Below are positions 51,701 through 64,000 of a DNA stretch of 64,000 nucleotides, one piece after another. Position 1 is the stretch's first letter; the number at the start of each line of letters is the position of its first letter. The notes under the pieces are model-generated. The model made no database searches. It was not told the origin of the DNA and saw nothing but the letters and a program-made list of their open reading frames with translations. Source of the stretch: Gorsachius magnificus (lineage: Eukaryota > Chordata > Aves > Pelecaniformes > Ardeidae); NCBI GenBank assembly GCA_034008185.1, contig CM067082.1:103349311-103413310 (forward strand), given 5' to 3'. Position numbers and translations under genes: made by a program.

Positions 51701-54700
51701 TACAGTGAGAGCCATTAAAATAAACCTGTGGTGTGAGCAGCAAGCAATATAGGGCTATTATTTGTTTGGCATCAAAAGAGGCCAGAAGTATGCAAACCCA
51801 ACAAAATGAGCTTTGATAGCAATATGGTCCCTGAAAACAAGGGCTTTAACAGCCTCCCTCTAAGCTTGGCTTTGGTGAAATCTCTGTGCATATAACCAAT
51901 AGCTGGCAAACTCGGAGCTCTTTCCCCAGCCTCACAGCAAAAAACAGTACACAAAAAATTAAAAGATCAAAAAGGCAAACAAGGGTTCTTCCCACTTCAA
52001 TTTATTGCTGCTCCTAAGATTTTCCTGTTGGAAAGCGACTTCTATCTATGTGTGAGAGAAAAAGAAGCTCTTTCTTGCAGCTGCAGGATGTGGGGAAGTG
52101 AACAATAGGACAGACAACTATAGATATTGCTTCATCGCATCCTAACATCATTTTATGGCACTGAATTGAAAGATCTCTAAATACTCAAACCATGAGCCAG
52201 ATGATGCAATTATCCTTGAGCATAATTCCTATTCACTGAAGGAAATTTGCCTGAGTAAGAACTGTAAGAACTTATAAGCTTCCCTAGTACAAGATTATTC
52301 TTTATGCCTTGTATGTATCATGAGTAGCTGGGGCAGACAACTACATAAAAAATCATTTAGAGAAACATCGTGGACAGAAATGATTTCTTAGATTTGGGGT
52401 GTAAGGCTTTATAAGACCTTTAATGCAAAGCTGTGAATTGTATGAATTTGTCTCTTTCATTTTAACATTAAATGGAGATTTAATGTGACTACTTTCATTT
52501 GTCACAAATGCACATAAGCAAGGCTGAAGGACTAATATGCAGAGACTTGAAATAGATTTCTTAAACAGGAACCTTTGCATTTCTGCAGGCATAGCAATAC
52601 CACTATTTTAAGAAATGAGGATCAAATTAAATGTTTACTGCTGTAGCACAGTGTTGCCAACAGTGTCAGTAAATTTATGAACAGTTTATAATTTTAACTG
52701 TCTTCTAGACAGTGGGTCATATGTGCATTAAAGTAGTCATAATAACCTGTCAGTAAAAATTTCCTGTAGCACGTTCATAGCAAAAATGTTTGCAAGTTGA
52801 GCAGCTCGTTTATGCACTGGCAGAACAGTTTCTCCTATGAATTGGTACGTCCAACCCCTCCAAAAAATAATTTCAGTTTGATCAGATGTGCTAACTGGAA
52901 TTATAAGAGGATTTTTTTTAATTTCCAGAATTCCATTTCAGAATTCACCAAATAGCACTTTTAACACACAGTCATTGGCCAGCAAATTGCTTGCTCTTGC
53001 CCCTAGATCTTGCTCCTAGAGAAATAAACAACCGCCTATATTTGACTTATGAGTTATTTTTTATTATCTATACTGGATAATGTGCAGAAAGTGAGAGGGG
53101 CTTTCCAAAAACTTTGGGAGGCAGCATTCAAACATCCTCAGGATTCGTAAGCCGTCGTGTTCTCTTCCCCTGTTTGGAGCTGCTCTCGCTCCCCCTGCAG
53201 TAAACTGCCTTTGGTGAGATCAGGTCCACCATGATGCTCTTGTTGTTTAAACTCAGCAAGCAGAATGGTTTCCAGGCCTGCGTCCACCCATGATGTCACC
53301 TAGCAGAGTACTGAAATCTCAAATATTATCCATCAGTCATTCCTAGTGCCACTTGTCCCTCCTGGGGGGTCACGGCACCAGCAAGGTCAGCAGCAAGCTA
53401 AAGTGCAGTGCTTACTCACTAAAACAGAGCCATCTTCCCCTCTTACTAGCTTAAGAAACACAGAAAACGGGAGTGAAAGCATTCAGCTTCGAACAATTCT
53501 GCAGTGACATGCCGCTTGCTGGGATATCAGGAGAGAATACTTCTCACACGCACATTGCCTAATGCGTGAGATTTGTGTGTACCTCTGAGAGGAAGAATTG
53601 CCTCCATTTACTCAGACCATTACACAAAGTGGATTAAAACAGTCATGCAGTGGGTCTGCTGATGTCTTATTTCAGAAGGCAGCACTCATGCTGTGGTCAA
53701 GGGGAGCCCAAAGAAGGTGGCCCCAGTATCCCTGCTAACAACCATCCCATCTCATACTAACAAACTAAAGGTTACAAGCTTCCATTTTGACAAAAATGAG
53801 GCAAACATGCTTTTGCCTGTGCAGTGACCCTCTGCAAGAGACAGTCAACATGTAAAGCATTTAAATTTAGCATTTAGAAATTACAGGCTGAGTGCCTTCC
53901 TTTTTACGCCTTGCTTTAAAAAGCCCTAACAAATATAACCTGAAATAGCCACTGATAGAGACCCTTTGAAGACGGAAAACCAGATAAATCTGTATGGACA
54001 ATTACATAAAGTCATGTTAAGGTGAGGACATTTCTCTCTAACTCGAAATGGAAGTTTATTATGTTGGGAAAAAAATGACGGTCTTTGATTCCAGTCCTGT
54101 AGCTAATGCCTCCAGAATTCAGACCTGTGTTTGCTCAGAACACCAGAAATTCAATCCACATAGCCAAGTATAAATTTGGTAACTTTGCCTCTAATTTACT
54201 AAGGTTACTGGTAAAGTTATTAAGCACATATCCTGGATATAAGAACATACAAACAAAACACATCTCTACTGAGTTTAAACAGACTACTTCTAAATTTACA
54301 TACAAGTTACGTAACATTCTGGATGGATGCTTAAAGACTCCAATTATGAAAAAATGTGGCTTTTGTTTCTACTGAAGGCAAACTTCATTCTCAACATGTT
54401 ATATATAAATTTCTACTCCTTTTGTTAATGGCCGTTATTTCATTCCTATGTTTATGCTTGTGTTGTGCATTAAGTTCATATTCTTTAAGCTACCTGGAAC
54501 GATTTAAAAAACTTTTCCTGTTACATTTAATCTAGAATGTTTTATCCTTTGTATGTAGTACTATATCCTAAGTTTATTATCTTGTATTTAACTATACTGA
54601 ATTTTATCCTCTCATGTACTGCCCTGTTATACAGTTCTGGCAGCAAGGGTGGGTCAAGGAGAAGGAAAAATAACCCCTTGGAACAACAACCTGCTGTGAG

Positions 54701-57700
54701 TGCACTCTAACTGCAAAGCTCTGATACGTAACTGTTATTATCAGTTTCACAATTATGTATATGTAAACTTCTTAGCATATTCATTAAAAGACAGAAGAAA
54801 AGCACTTGATTAAACATTCTAAAAAAAATGGCAAGTTTAAATACAATGGTCCACACAACTTTTAATATTCAAGTTTAGGTTCACTGTTCTTTACAGAACT
54901 GAACTAATTCAATATAAAACTTTTAATTAAGGGTGTTCTCCAACTGGGTATTGTTGGCACACAGATTTCTGTACAGCATGTACCTGTTGATCAGAAGATA
55001 CCCATATCCAGCAAGATAGTTATCAGAACAATAATGGACAGGCCACGGCAAGAGACAGTGGAATAAAATGTTTCCATAATTAAAAAAAGAAGTATCAATA
55101 GCTCCTCTATATTCAGGACAAAGTGGGGCAACAGAACCATGTTAATAATTATTCTGGGAGGCTAACAGGATACTTGGTATTGATGAGCTTTCTGGCCTTA
55201 TGTTATTCACTGTATTGCATATCTGATGTGCTATCCAAACCATAAACTTATTTATCCTGCTCCTGCTACTCTAAATAGAATGGCAAGCATCAAGCCTTCT
55301 AAAACAATTGTTTTCTATGGCTTTTTAATATTTCCTTCTTCTTGGAGCAGCCTCTGGGATGGATTAAATGGAAAACTGACGTATCTAAACTTAATGAAAA
55401 GGGCTGTCCTTTCCTGTGGCAGCTGGTGCTGGGGAGAAGGTTACAGTCTACAAAACAGCTTGAACAGATGTTGCAAATTTCTGCAAAGCAGCTGATGCTT
55501 CTATTCAAACACCAACCTAGGGCCTACCTGCAGGATCTGATATTGCTGTCTGCACATGGAAGGAACAAACTTGTATGTCTCAGCTATTTATTTTTTGCTT
55601 CCCTTTTGTTCTCCCTATTTACAGCACATACTAATTCCAGTGATTTTTCTTTCTTGGTCTCTTAGAGAGGTCTGTTATGAAACCTATCCCCGATTCTGCC
55701 CCCGCGCTGTTCCTCCCTTGTTGCATGTGTTGTAGACATAGAACAGAAACACTAAGAAATCACTAATGAAGATACATCTCCAAGTAAAACCTGTCCATTC
55801 ATGATGACGAGACATCCTTGAGCAGTGCCACTCTTCTTCTCTGTTACACCTGTCTGCACAGCTTCATCCATTTGTACATCCTGTGTTTAGGGCCTTATCC
55901 TGCAGTCAAGTCTTACATGAAAAATTTATCAGCGAGATTACTGTCAGACATCATTTTCTGAAGGAGGTCAATGATGGAGACTGGACATTAAGGTAGATGG
56001 ATTCCTGGCCCAATGCAGTATGACAATTTCTGTATCCTTAGACTCACAAAAAGACTCACTTTTCAGCTGGAATGGTGCTTTACTGCCACAGCAGTCTGCC
56101 AGGCTGAACTTATGGAAGTTGTTGTCTTATTGCATGTGACTGAAAATGCTTTAGTATACTGCATACCTAACACTTTTTGGTGTGCACTTAACAGGAGAAC
56201 TCTGGTAGGTCTGGTCCCTGCCTCATCAGCCCTTGGCTGCTGATATAAAGGGTACAGTCAGGAAGCTGTCCCAGATTTCCTTCTTTCTCCCTGCCCCCCC
56301 CCCCCCCCCCCCCCGAATTTACCCCAGAATGGCTCTGACCATTCAAATAATAGGAATTCTAGAGATCATATGTAGGCACAGTTGTTATGGTACATTGACT
56401 TGGTCAGCTGCATAACCATTAGATGGCTTTATGACTCCCTTTTCAGGTATAGAACAACTTTAGGTTAAGGAGTGATGAGTCTAGTTATCCTTTTTTCAGC
56501 TTAAAAGTAACAACAATACATTTCTAGCATATTGGAGAATAGTTATATTCCAAGAAAAGCCCAGTAAGACACAGCGAGTAAATACCTGAATCCCTTCCTT
56601 CTATTATTACTGAAAATTATTCCCTGGGAAAATTGTTCCCAATGTGAATACTTCCCAGTGCAGTACTGTTCTCACTGAGAACAGATATCATATTGACAGG
56701 AATGCTGTGAGAGGCTTCTCCAGCAAGAGTAAGGAACGAGCACAGCGATCTTGCAGCTGTGATAATTCAGAGTCACCTATGGAGCTGCACCTGCAGCATC
56801 CCCTTTGCTAGAAGAATATTAAGAACTGGTGCTTTTCATGTAATTTCATGGCTATGGTATCATTCCCTGGATGTAGGAAAATATTCACGACACCAGCTGA
56901 ACACAAAGCAAATGATCCTAGCTCTTCAATCCAAGCAGGCAAATTCCCTCCGATCTGTCTGTACAGACTAGCTCCCAGCTGGCACTGAAACACATTAGGT
57001 GCTTGGCAGGTGGAAGACAGCATGTTGTTTTGCATGGTGCCTTGGAACTGACCCTTCAAAGCCTGAAACTATTTGTTCTTTCGTTTACAACCCAACCTAG
57101 TAATGAAGTAGCGACTTGTGGTAGCACTTGCTACATGGACCATATTTTTCTGTAGCAACAGCAAACACTGGATGCCTGATCGCTGCTATATCATGGCTCA
57201 GGCTGGTATTAAAGCAAAAGCTCAGGGATCTTGATCTACTGCACCCGCTTGACATAGCTGATCATTTTCTCTTTTTTCATGCAACATTCCTTCACTTTCC
57301 ATCACTTTCTGCTTCCAGTCTCCTCTATGGGGCAGAAGTCAGTGTCGTAGTTGGGGACCTGTGTTAATTACCCAGATGGAGAAGATGGCCAACATATTCC
57401 TGCATAGTGGCATAGTGATATCACCTTAATTACTTGCTGCTTATCATACACTCTTACTGCATTTCTTTCTTGCTCCTCACAATTTTTCATGTTTTTTACC
57501 CAGCCCCTTTGGGTTGTTTGCATTCACTGCTACACTTTCAGCTATAGTCTCCAAGCCCGTGATTCCTGAAGAGAGATTTTTTCCCCTCACTGTCACTTTC
57601 CATTCAATCTGCCCCATCTTCCCTCTTTTGGGGAGGCTGTTTGCTATTACAGGCTCACTGTCTGCAGAACATAGGATTGATTCATAGTCATAAACATGCA

Positions 57701-59579
57701 TGATGTTTTGCAGAGAAATAAAAAAGACAGATTCCTGCCATGAGGAATTTACATTGTAAAAATTACTTTATTCTCTTCCTTAATTCTCTTTTTCTGTCAA
57801 GACTGACAACATCACCACCATCCCTTCTCCTCAGGCCTTCAATGTAATCTCTAATTGTTCTTTTGCCCTGGCAAAAAAGATTTTGTTTATGACTGACCTT
57901 CATAATTTTCTTTCATCCTCAATGGGCAAAAGCGCCTTTCTCATCACTGCCTTTCTGACTGCTCCTAACTATTTGCTGGACTGCTTCATCCTGTTTCTCT
58001 TCCCTGCATTTCAGAAAGGTGCTCCAAACTCAGCTACTGTTACTCTCCCCTCTTATGAATCACCTCACTTCACCCCTCTACTTCCACACCAAGTTCATGT
58101 CTTTCATTATTTTAAAATCTCTCCTTGTGCTTTACTATAATGTTAAACTTACTTTTCTCCAGTGTCCTCTATTCAACTCTTGCTGTCTAGCAAGCTTTTC
58201 TTTTTAGCCTTTTTCCCCTCCTAGTTCTGGCTTTTCACCTTCTAGTCACCTACCCTGGTATTGGATCAGTTACCTAGTGATCGTTGTCCACCAAGTTTCC
58301 TGATCTCAATAAGAAAACTCCTAAATACTCCCCACTCCATGAAGCTACAAATGACATGGTCCATACTTCACTCCGAGTCCTTCCTTCTTTAATCCTCCAC
58401 AAAGGTCAACCACTTACTGTAACTACCCTATGAACTGTGCTGTACATGTTTCTGTTTTTTCCTGGAGCTGCTAAAGTTGCTATGGTTTCAAAACAGTTAG
58501 GATGCCTCCTCCTTTAAGTTTATGGAATTGCAATCCCTGATCTTCATTTGGTGCAGTACAAGGGTTGTAAAGTGCTTTACAAAGCAATGCAGTTATACAA
58601 ATAACTAATAATGACAAGCAAAAGATAAGCAATAGAGAACATATTTGGGCAAAATATACTATGGGAGCTTCATATTTAACTAGTATTAGTCCGCATCATA
58701 GTTGTGATGTCATTAGAGAAACACAAAATTAAATCCCTAAGTGAAGTGATACTGAAGCCTGAATCACAATCAAACTTCAAGTGCTGCATTAGATCAAATG
58801 ATGTAACAGATATTGTAAAATGCTTCAAAAAGTGCCTAACCTCAATTACAGTTTTCTTGTGCCTTTAACTTCCATGCAGTGTGGATCATTTGCTCATTAG
58901 AAAAGCCCTAATAGGGGTCTATTATAAACTAACCAGTCATGGCAGGATGCTTTTGCCACATGTATTTGTATTTAATGTATAAAGGGAGGGAGGGAATGGA
59001 TAGAAGAAGTGGCAAGTTATGGAATAAATTTCTATAGCCACTTTGTGGAAAAAAAACTAAAACCAAAACCCAACAAACAATCATAGTTTCTAAAACAGGT
59101 AGGCAATTATTTGAAACAAAATGTATTGCATCTAAAAAGCATTAACCCCAAATTTGGATCTCCTAATGACTGGTGAAGATGAATTGACAGCTGGACATCA
59201 TGCTGGTGAGTGATGAGAGATCACGATCAGATTAGGTTCATCAGGCTCCTAATGTCATATAGAAGACTGAATTCTTACTAACGTTTATAGCTGAGGATCC
59301 AGAAAAGAAATTACTGAAAGCTGAAATAATGTGAACAAAACCTGACTAAGAGAGGAAAGTATATAGGAAAAATATGATGAAAATCACTATTTCATAGCAA
59401 ACAGGCAATAATTAAGAAAATATGATAGTTTTGACTAAAATCCTGCCCCTCTAACAGCAAATCATAGAGAGGAATAAGAAAAAAAAAAACAAACATGTAG
59501 TGAATAGGAAAAAATAAAAGGAGGCAATTGGTTTAAAATAAAAGCTTATCTTGTAGAGAGTTAGTGTAACAAATGAAAA
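48761..59579. other. Intronic sequence block: contents
   Basis: This is mostly featureless AT-rich sequence. It includes pyrimidine-rich stretches at 50390-50490 and 57770-58250, and a 21-base C-run at 56294-56314. A somewhat GC-richer patch at 53140-53400 has no frame or repeat that I can name. No exon is supported. Confidence 0.55.
56294..56314. repeat. Poly-C run (21 C)
   Basis: Twenty-one consecutive C bases (poly-G on the other strand), unusual for AT-rich intron. The run length may be inexact in the assembly. Confidence 0.9.
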
Positions 59580-60850
59580 TATCCAGGAAAAAATATGACA
59601 GGTCTAAAAGCAGCAACAGTAAGATGATTTTTTAAGGTATATTAGGAGTAAAGGAAATCCCAGTAATGTGCCAGGCCTATTAAGAGCCAAAGTTAGTTAA
59701 CTTTGTTAAAATTAAACAGAAAAAAAAAATGGAACTGTTCTCTAAATAAGAAAGATGCTAACCTTCAGTCCTACGAAAAATAACGAAAAAGATGGTATTG
59801 GATTCACTTAATTAAGAAACAGCAATATAAATAGCACCAATCAATGTGGCTTTATGAAAAACAAGCTTAGCTGGACAAGCCTGAGTACAGTCTTCAAGAG
59901 AGCTACAGGTTTGTTGGACAAAGAAATTGTGATGACATGAACTCCTCAGACTTCTTTTCTAGAAAATTAGGCGCATACCATAACAATATAGTACATGTCA
60001 AATGGATTAAGAACTCGCTAACTGACAGCTTGACACTTGGACATAATTATCTGAAAGGGGTATTTTTAACATGCATGGACCAAAAGTAGACACAGAAGGA
60101 TACAACCGCTCCAAGGCCCAAAGGGGTTTACGTTTTCTCTCATCATGTTAACATTTTCATCCAAGAAATAAATATATATTCACTAAAGCAAAATGGCAAA
60201 TATTGAGAGGAATTGGGCAGTCACAAAGAGTAACCTGACACACCTGGAAAGCTGAGCCCAAATCAGTTTTAACACAGTACAAAATGTGCCATGATATACT
60301 GATGGACAAAGTAAGAGGTAGGCCTCCAAACAGACTACTGCCTCTTGCAAGCTAAGGCTGCTTATTTTAATGCATTACAGAGCTTCCAGGGCACAGCTGC
60401 ATCCCAAAGAACCGCTAGAATCAGAAACATCGTGGGCAAGAGGACAAGAGTAACGTTATTGCTGTGTCAAAGCCACTGGTGAGAAAGGTACCGGAGCACT
60501 GTATTAAGTTCCAGTGACCAAAGAAAAAAGTTCTTTAAAAGTTTTTGAAAAATAGGTGTGGAAAGAGCTACTCAAATTGTTAGAGAAAGTACACTACTGT
60601 GACAGACTAAAAGAGCTTGATTTTAATTCATCTGAAACAAACCCAAGCAAATAGCGAGTGAGGTCATCTGATTTCACTAAAAGATTCCTCACAGTAGGCA
60701 TAAGAAGTACAAACAAGAAATAAAGCAGCTTGTAAGTAATGAAGGCCACTGCAAAATAAGATCTCTGGAAAACAGTAGATTCTTCCAGTGTTCTGAATTC
60801 AAATTCATGATTTTACATCTTTCTGGAAGAAATATGCCAGCTTAACTCCA
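59580..60850 (+). mobile_element. Ancient, decayed CR1/L3-like LINE fossil
   Basis: No open frame survives, but ordered echoes of a CR1/L3 reverse transcriptase are visible on the plus strand. They include a finger/palm-like stretch near 59850-59960; TGGATTAAGAACTCGCTAAC then TGACAG (60003-60028), equivalent to the W-I/L-K-N-W-L-T-D block; TTAACATTTTCATCCAAG (60148-60165), equivalent to F-N-I-F-I-N; and AAAATGGCAAATATTGAGAG (60189-60208), equivalent to K-F-A-D-D-T. A degenerate [13 protein letters not shown] block follows near 60470-60520 and an E-R-V-x-x-L-K-E-L block near 60590-60620. Collinearity over more than 1 kb is the main argument. Ends are approximate. Confidence 0.6.
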
Positions 60851-62335
60851 GAGTCTGCTGGATGAAAAATAAGACCACTTTGGACAAACAAATTACTCTT
60901 TTAGTTCTAAACACCTGAAATTGTAAAAAAAACTGGACTGTAAAATATATTTTCTGGATAAGAAATTATATATTATGTGTACCGAATGACAAAATGCAAT
61001 ACAAGCAACATTTTAGAACTGAAAACCAAGTTTCTCCAAAATCTAATGTTGCGAATTTTCTGTTTGCTATGTAGATTTTGCTGAAGAACTCAAATACACA
61101 GAAAATATGAATGGCAGTCTTTGGAAACCAGGGTGTTGAGGCTGTTTTGCAGTTCTCCTTGCTGAATCACTGTATTGACTTCATAGGAAAGAGTTTTTTC
61201 CATTGATTTCAGAGTAACCATCATGTTATCATATCCCTAATTCACCATGCTTATAAAATGCTTTGAAAATTGCTAAAACCTAGCACATCGCTTCTTTTTC
61301 TCTAAACTCCTTCTGGAGCTTCAGTTATGGGATGAGGCAAACAGCCTAGGTGACTTGTCTGTTCCGGAATGTGCAGATGTATCATCTGCTTAATTATGTG
61401 TATTGCTTCCTCTTATTCCTACTATAAATGCTGTCTAACAGTTCAGGAGCTGATTAGCACCTTCCCTTCTTAGTGAATGTATCCTCTTCACTCTAGGCCC
61501 CTGGCAATTATCTGTTGTTTAGCCTTCCTTGCTTTCCTGCTTGACAGCCCCCACCATTACCCTCCTAATGTACTATAAAGTTGAATGCATTGCAGGATTT
61601 TATTGTTACAGTTTTGTGGGAAAAAACGAGAACTGAATAGTTGATGAATACAAAAGCAAGTAGCATACTCTTTAAAGCTCTGAGTAATTCAAAAGCATGG
61701 AGAGAGAAGGAATTTAAATCTGCAGCAGCCAGTTGACATTATAGGCTGCTAATGTGGTTCATAGGCTGAAAGCCTGCCTTTATGCTGCCTGGCGCAAATA
61801 CATGTGTATTTCTGGAAAGAAAGATGTCTCTTTCCAGTTGTACATGTCTGCTCAGTTTCTCTAAAGAAACCGAAGGGACGTTTGCCACAGGGCTGGTTTC
61901 CAGGGGATATCCCATATTAGTGTGCCCTGGCCGACTCTGGTGACACTTTGGGTTGGTCTGCCCCTTGCAAAGGATGCTGAGCTTACAGCTCTACAGAATG
62001 AAGTGTTTGCTGTACTGGGCGGGGAGGATGAGAAGTGAAAGTTCAAGAAGGAGCTTGTCTCTGAGAAGATGAAAGTTTAGACCAATGCCCATATACACAT
62101 CTTCTGACATGGCCAATTACTACCAGTTATGATTTGGATTTTTTGTTCACCTGGATATCTATTTTCCCAGAACTGGGTCAGTTCATCTCACACAGACCAG
62201 TATGCCTTCCTGGCCTCATAACTGCATCAGCACAGCCTTGCTTTAAACCAACGGTTGCAGCTTCTTATTCTGCTAATTAATTAAATCAGTAATCACACAT
62301 TCTTTGACACCATAAGATCAAATAAAATTGTCTAG

Positions 62336-62364
62336 ATAATAATAGTAATAATAATAATAATAAT
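62336..62364. repeat. (AAT)n / (TAA)n microsatellite
   Basis: About nine trinucleotide units with one G interruption. Confidence 0.9.
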
Positions 62365-62689
62365 GTGTTCAAAAATTCAGAGGGACCTTAGTGGTTGAAT
62401 CTTGTATGTTTATTCAAAATGGGAACCTATCATCGCAATGGTTTCTATATTAGCATGTAGAGAAAATGCAATACAGTGGCTTTGTTATAATCTTAGTGTG
62501 ATATTAGCATTAATATTTGATATAAATTCCTCAATTAAACAAAGAGCTGAAAGAAATAAAAAATTACTTAGCCCTGTTTTTTTAATTGAAAATCGAAATT
62601 TGCAGTAAAATTCGGCACCATCACTTCTCACAGTGGTTGCATGCCACCTGAGAAATACCAGGCTGCCTCACTCTATTTTGTCTTACCAG

Positions 62690-63135
62690 AAATTACTTAA
62701 AAATGACTTGGAGAAAATCTCTACTTGGCACCTGAAGAGTTAATCAAACCTTAGCTGATCTGGAGGAGTTCCTCCCTGCAGGTCCTCAGAGACAGTTGTA
62801 ATTAATTTGATCTTCTCCAGTCATTAACTCAGATTCATAGTGAGCTCTCCACACACCGCTCTATTAATTCACTGGAGATCAGTTCTCAGGATTCATTTAG
62901 TTAAGCAGCACTGCTGGATTACATTTTAAAACCCTTTAAACTGGTTGTAATTGATGTCTGTTTATAGAAGCTTACTTTAATGGAGTCAACATGAGACGAA
63001 AATCTACCATACTAGTCTAAGATAGTGCCTTGCTGTTTAAAGCATGTCTCCAGAGGCATCCAGTTAAATAAGAGACACTGCAAAATAAAATAAATTCCTC
63101 ATTAATCACCAACCTACTCGTGGCATTTTTAAAAT
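62690..63135. promoter_or_regulatory. Candidate conserved noncoding element, TAATT-rich
   Basis: The block contains GTAATTAATTTGATC (62798-62812), TATTAATTCACTGG (near 62860), GTTGTAATTGATGTC (near 62944) and CATTAACTCAG (near 62823), with low repeat content. It shares ATTAATTTGATC with the candidate at 22855-23275, which in AT-rich DNA could be chance. Lower confidence than the 48 kb block. Confidence 0.28.
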
Positions 63136-64000
63136 AGTTTTTGGTCCTCCTGACTGCTGGTACCTTGGAAACGAATCTGAAGTAGATCTTCACTGTGCAA
63201 TAACATACACATTTGTTAGGTATTAAGACTTGATCCTGAACCCAGCCAACAAACTCCTGTTGGCTTCAATGTAAAGTCAACAAGGGTGAATGTAAAGAGC
63301 AACACTGTCTTCCATTAAAATCTCAATGCAGCCAGCATAATGGCTGTACTTCTCATTGTCGGATAGCGACATACTTGCAAGAAGCCCTTCCCAAAGTCCT
63401 GGAGCAACAGGACATGGGCATTAGCACTCTGAAGAGTGCATTCTGCTGTTGCTGTTCAGCAATTAAAGCATGGGTCAGAAATGGTGTTCTTGCTGCTTAA
63501 ATAGCTAGACTTTAATTTCTGTCTTCCGCATAGCAGCACATAGCTACAGCAATGGCATTTAAAATAGAAAGTCTGAAGGCAGAGTCTGGTCAAAAACATA
63601 CAGCTTGGAGCCACCCTTGAAGTGATACAAGAGGAAGACTGTTATTTATTATATTTCATGCAGAAGACTGGAAATTCAAGCAATCCTCTGTGGGCCATTA
63701 GCTTTATGCATTCCACTTCCACACTTGGACTGTTTCACACCTGGCCATCTCAAAGCAAAGACAGAGGAGCCTGGGCCTATCTGCATCTATGAGGTTAGAC
63801 ATAACATGTGTAACACCAGACAAAGTACCTCAGGTAATGTTTTCTGAAGTAGTTCATTGACCACAGAGTCCCTGTTTATGGGAAACTAATTTGAGACCAC
63901 ACACACTTGATTTTCTTTCTAAGCACTCAGAATTTCAGCTGAAATGAAGAATAATTTCAGGTGTTCATTTTCTTTGAAAATGAAACCCAAGCCTTCTTAG

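Larger units (their letters stand above)
30786..64000 (-). other. POU6F2: POU6F2 intron, 5' of the exon (incomplete)
   Basis: This is inferred to be intron because it precedes the exon's acceptor on the minus strand. The previous POU6F2 exon, encoding the hydrophobic Leu/Ala/Gly-rich segment that ends in an LQNLQ-like sequence, was not seen. An unrelated nested gene cannot be excluded by eye, but no open frame here has a recognisable domain apart from LINE reverse transcriptase. Confidence 0.65.
60851..64000. other. Intronic sequence block: contents
   Basis: The block holds a TAA/AAT microsatellite at 62336-62364 and the candidate element at 62690-63135. The remainder shows no frame, RNA gene or transposon I can support. 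Sequence continues past the window end as intron. Confidence 0.55.

Noticed and set aside
57477..57760. GACAGATTCCTGCCATGAGG near 57726, resembling a phrase common in sauropsid repeats
   Set aside because: Only one block of about 30 bases matches, with no collinear partner sequence on either side, so it is not called as an element.
23003..62812. The 12-mer ATTAATTTGATC shared by two candidate elements (23003-23014 and 62801-62812)
   Set aside because: In AT-rich DNA of this length many 12-mers recur by chance. It is noted but not used as evidence of shared regulation.
1..64000. CRISPR array, operon, phage, endogenous retrovirus or tRNA/rRNA gene
   Set aside because: No regularly spaced identical repeats, no LTR pair or retroviral reading frames, and no cloverleaf were seen. 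The sequence texture is vertebrate intron throughout.

Overview
This window looks like bird (or at least sauropsid) nuclear DNA. It is AT-rich, has no operon-like gene density, and its chance open reading frames are short. Two LINE copies are of the CR1 type, with the 8-bp ATTCTATG-like tail repeats typical of avian CR1, and several old MIR-like SINEs have the longer 3' tail that I associate with sauropsid genomes. The species cannot be named from the sequence.

Only one protein-coding exon can be supported. It lies on the minus strand at 30418-30749, has a good acceptor and donor, and encodes 110 full codons of a Gln/Pro-rich segment. Its two ends match the middle of the POU-family transcription factor POU6F2 (RPF-1). 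Exon phase, the order of recognisable blocks and the conserved C-terminal block all agree. Everything else is therefore best read as POU6F2 intron: 1-30410 lies downstream of the exon in the direction of transcription, and 30750-64000 lies upstream. I saw no other POU6F2 exon, and neither the POU-specific domain nor the homeodomain is here.

Layout. 1-14.5 kb: intron with MIR-like SINE pieces near 2.6 and 7.5 kb and small tandem repeats. 14.5-15.4 kb: a 5'-truncated CR1 on the minus strand with about 265 codons of reverse transcriptase still open. 15.4-30.4 kb: intron with a MIR-like SINE near 19.9 kb, a CpG- and TAAT-rich candidate conserved element at 22.9-23.3 kb, a diverged direct repeat (28.0 and 29.1 kb) and a TAAT-rich block at 29.3-29.5 kb. 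30.4-30.75 kb: the exon. 30.8-39.5 kb: intron. 39.5-40.1 kb: a shorter CR1 on the plus strand. 40-59.5 kb: intron with a MIR-like SINE at 44.7 kb and a long TAAT-rich candidate enhancer at 47.9-48.8 kb. About 59.6-60.85 kb: a heavily decayed CR1/L3-like LINE fossil. 62.7-63.1 kb: another TAAT-rich candidate element.

I found no operon, phage, CRISPR array, integrated virus or other new multi-gene system, and do not claim one. The points most worth a second look are the glutamine-tract structure of the POU6F2 exon, the candidate regulatory blocks in its introns, and several very old repeats that are recognisable by eye but would be easy to miss.
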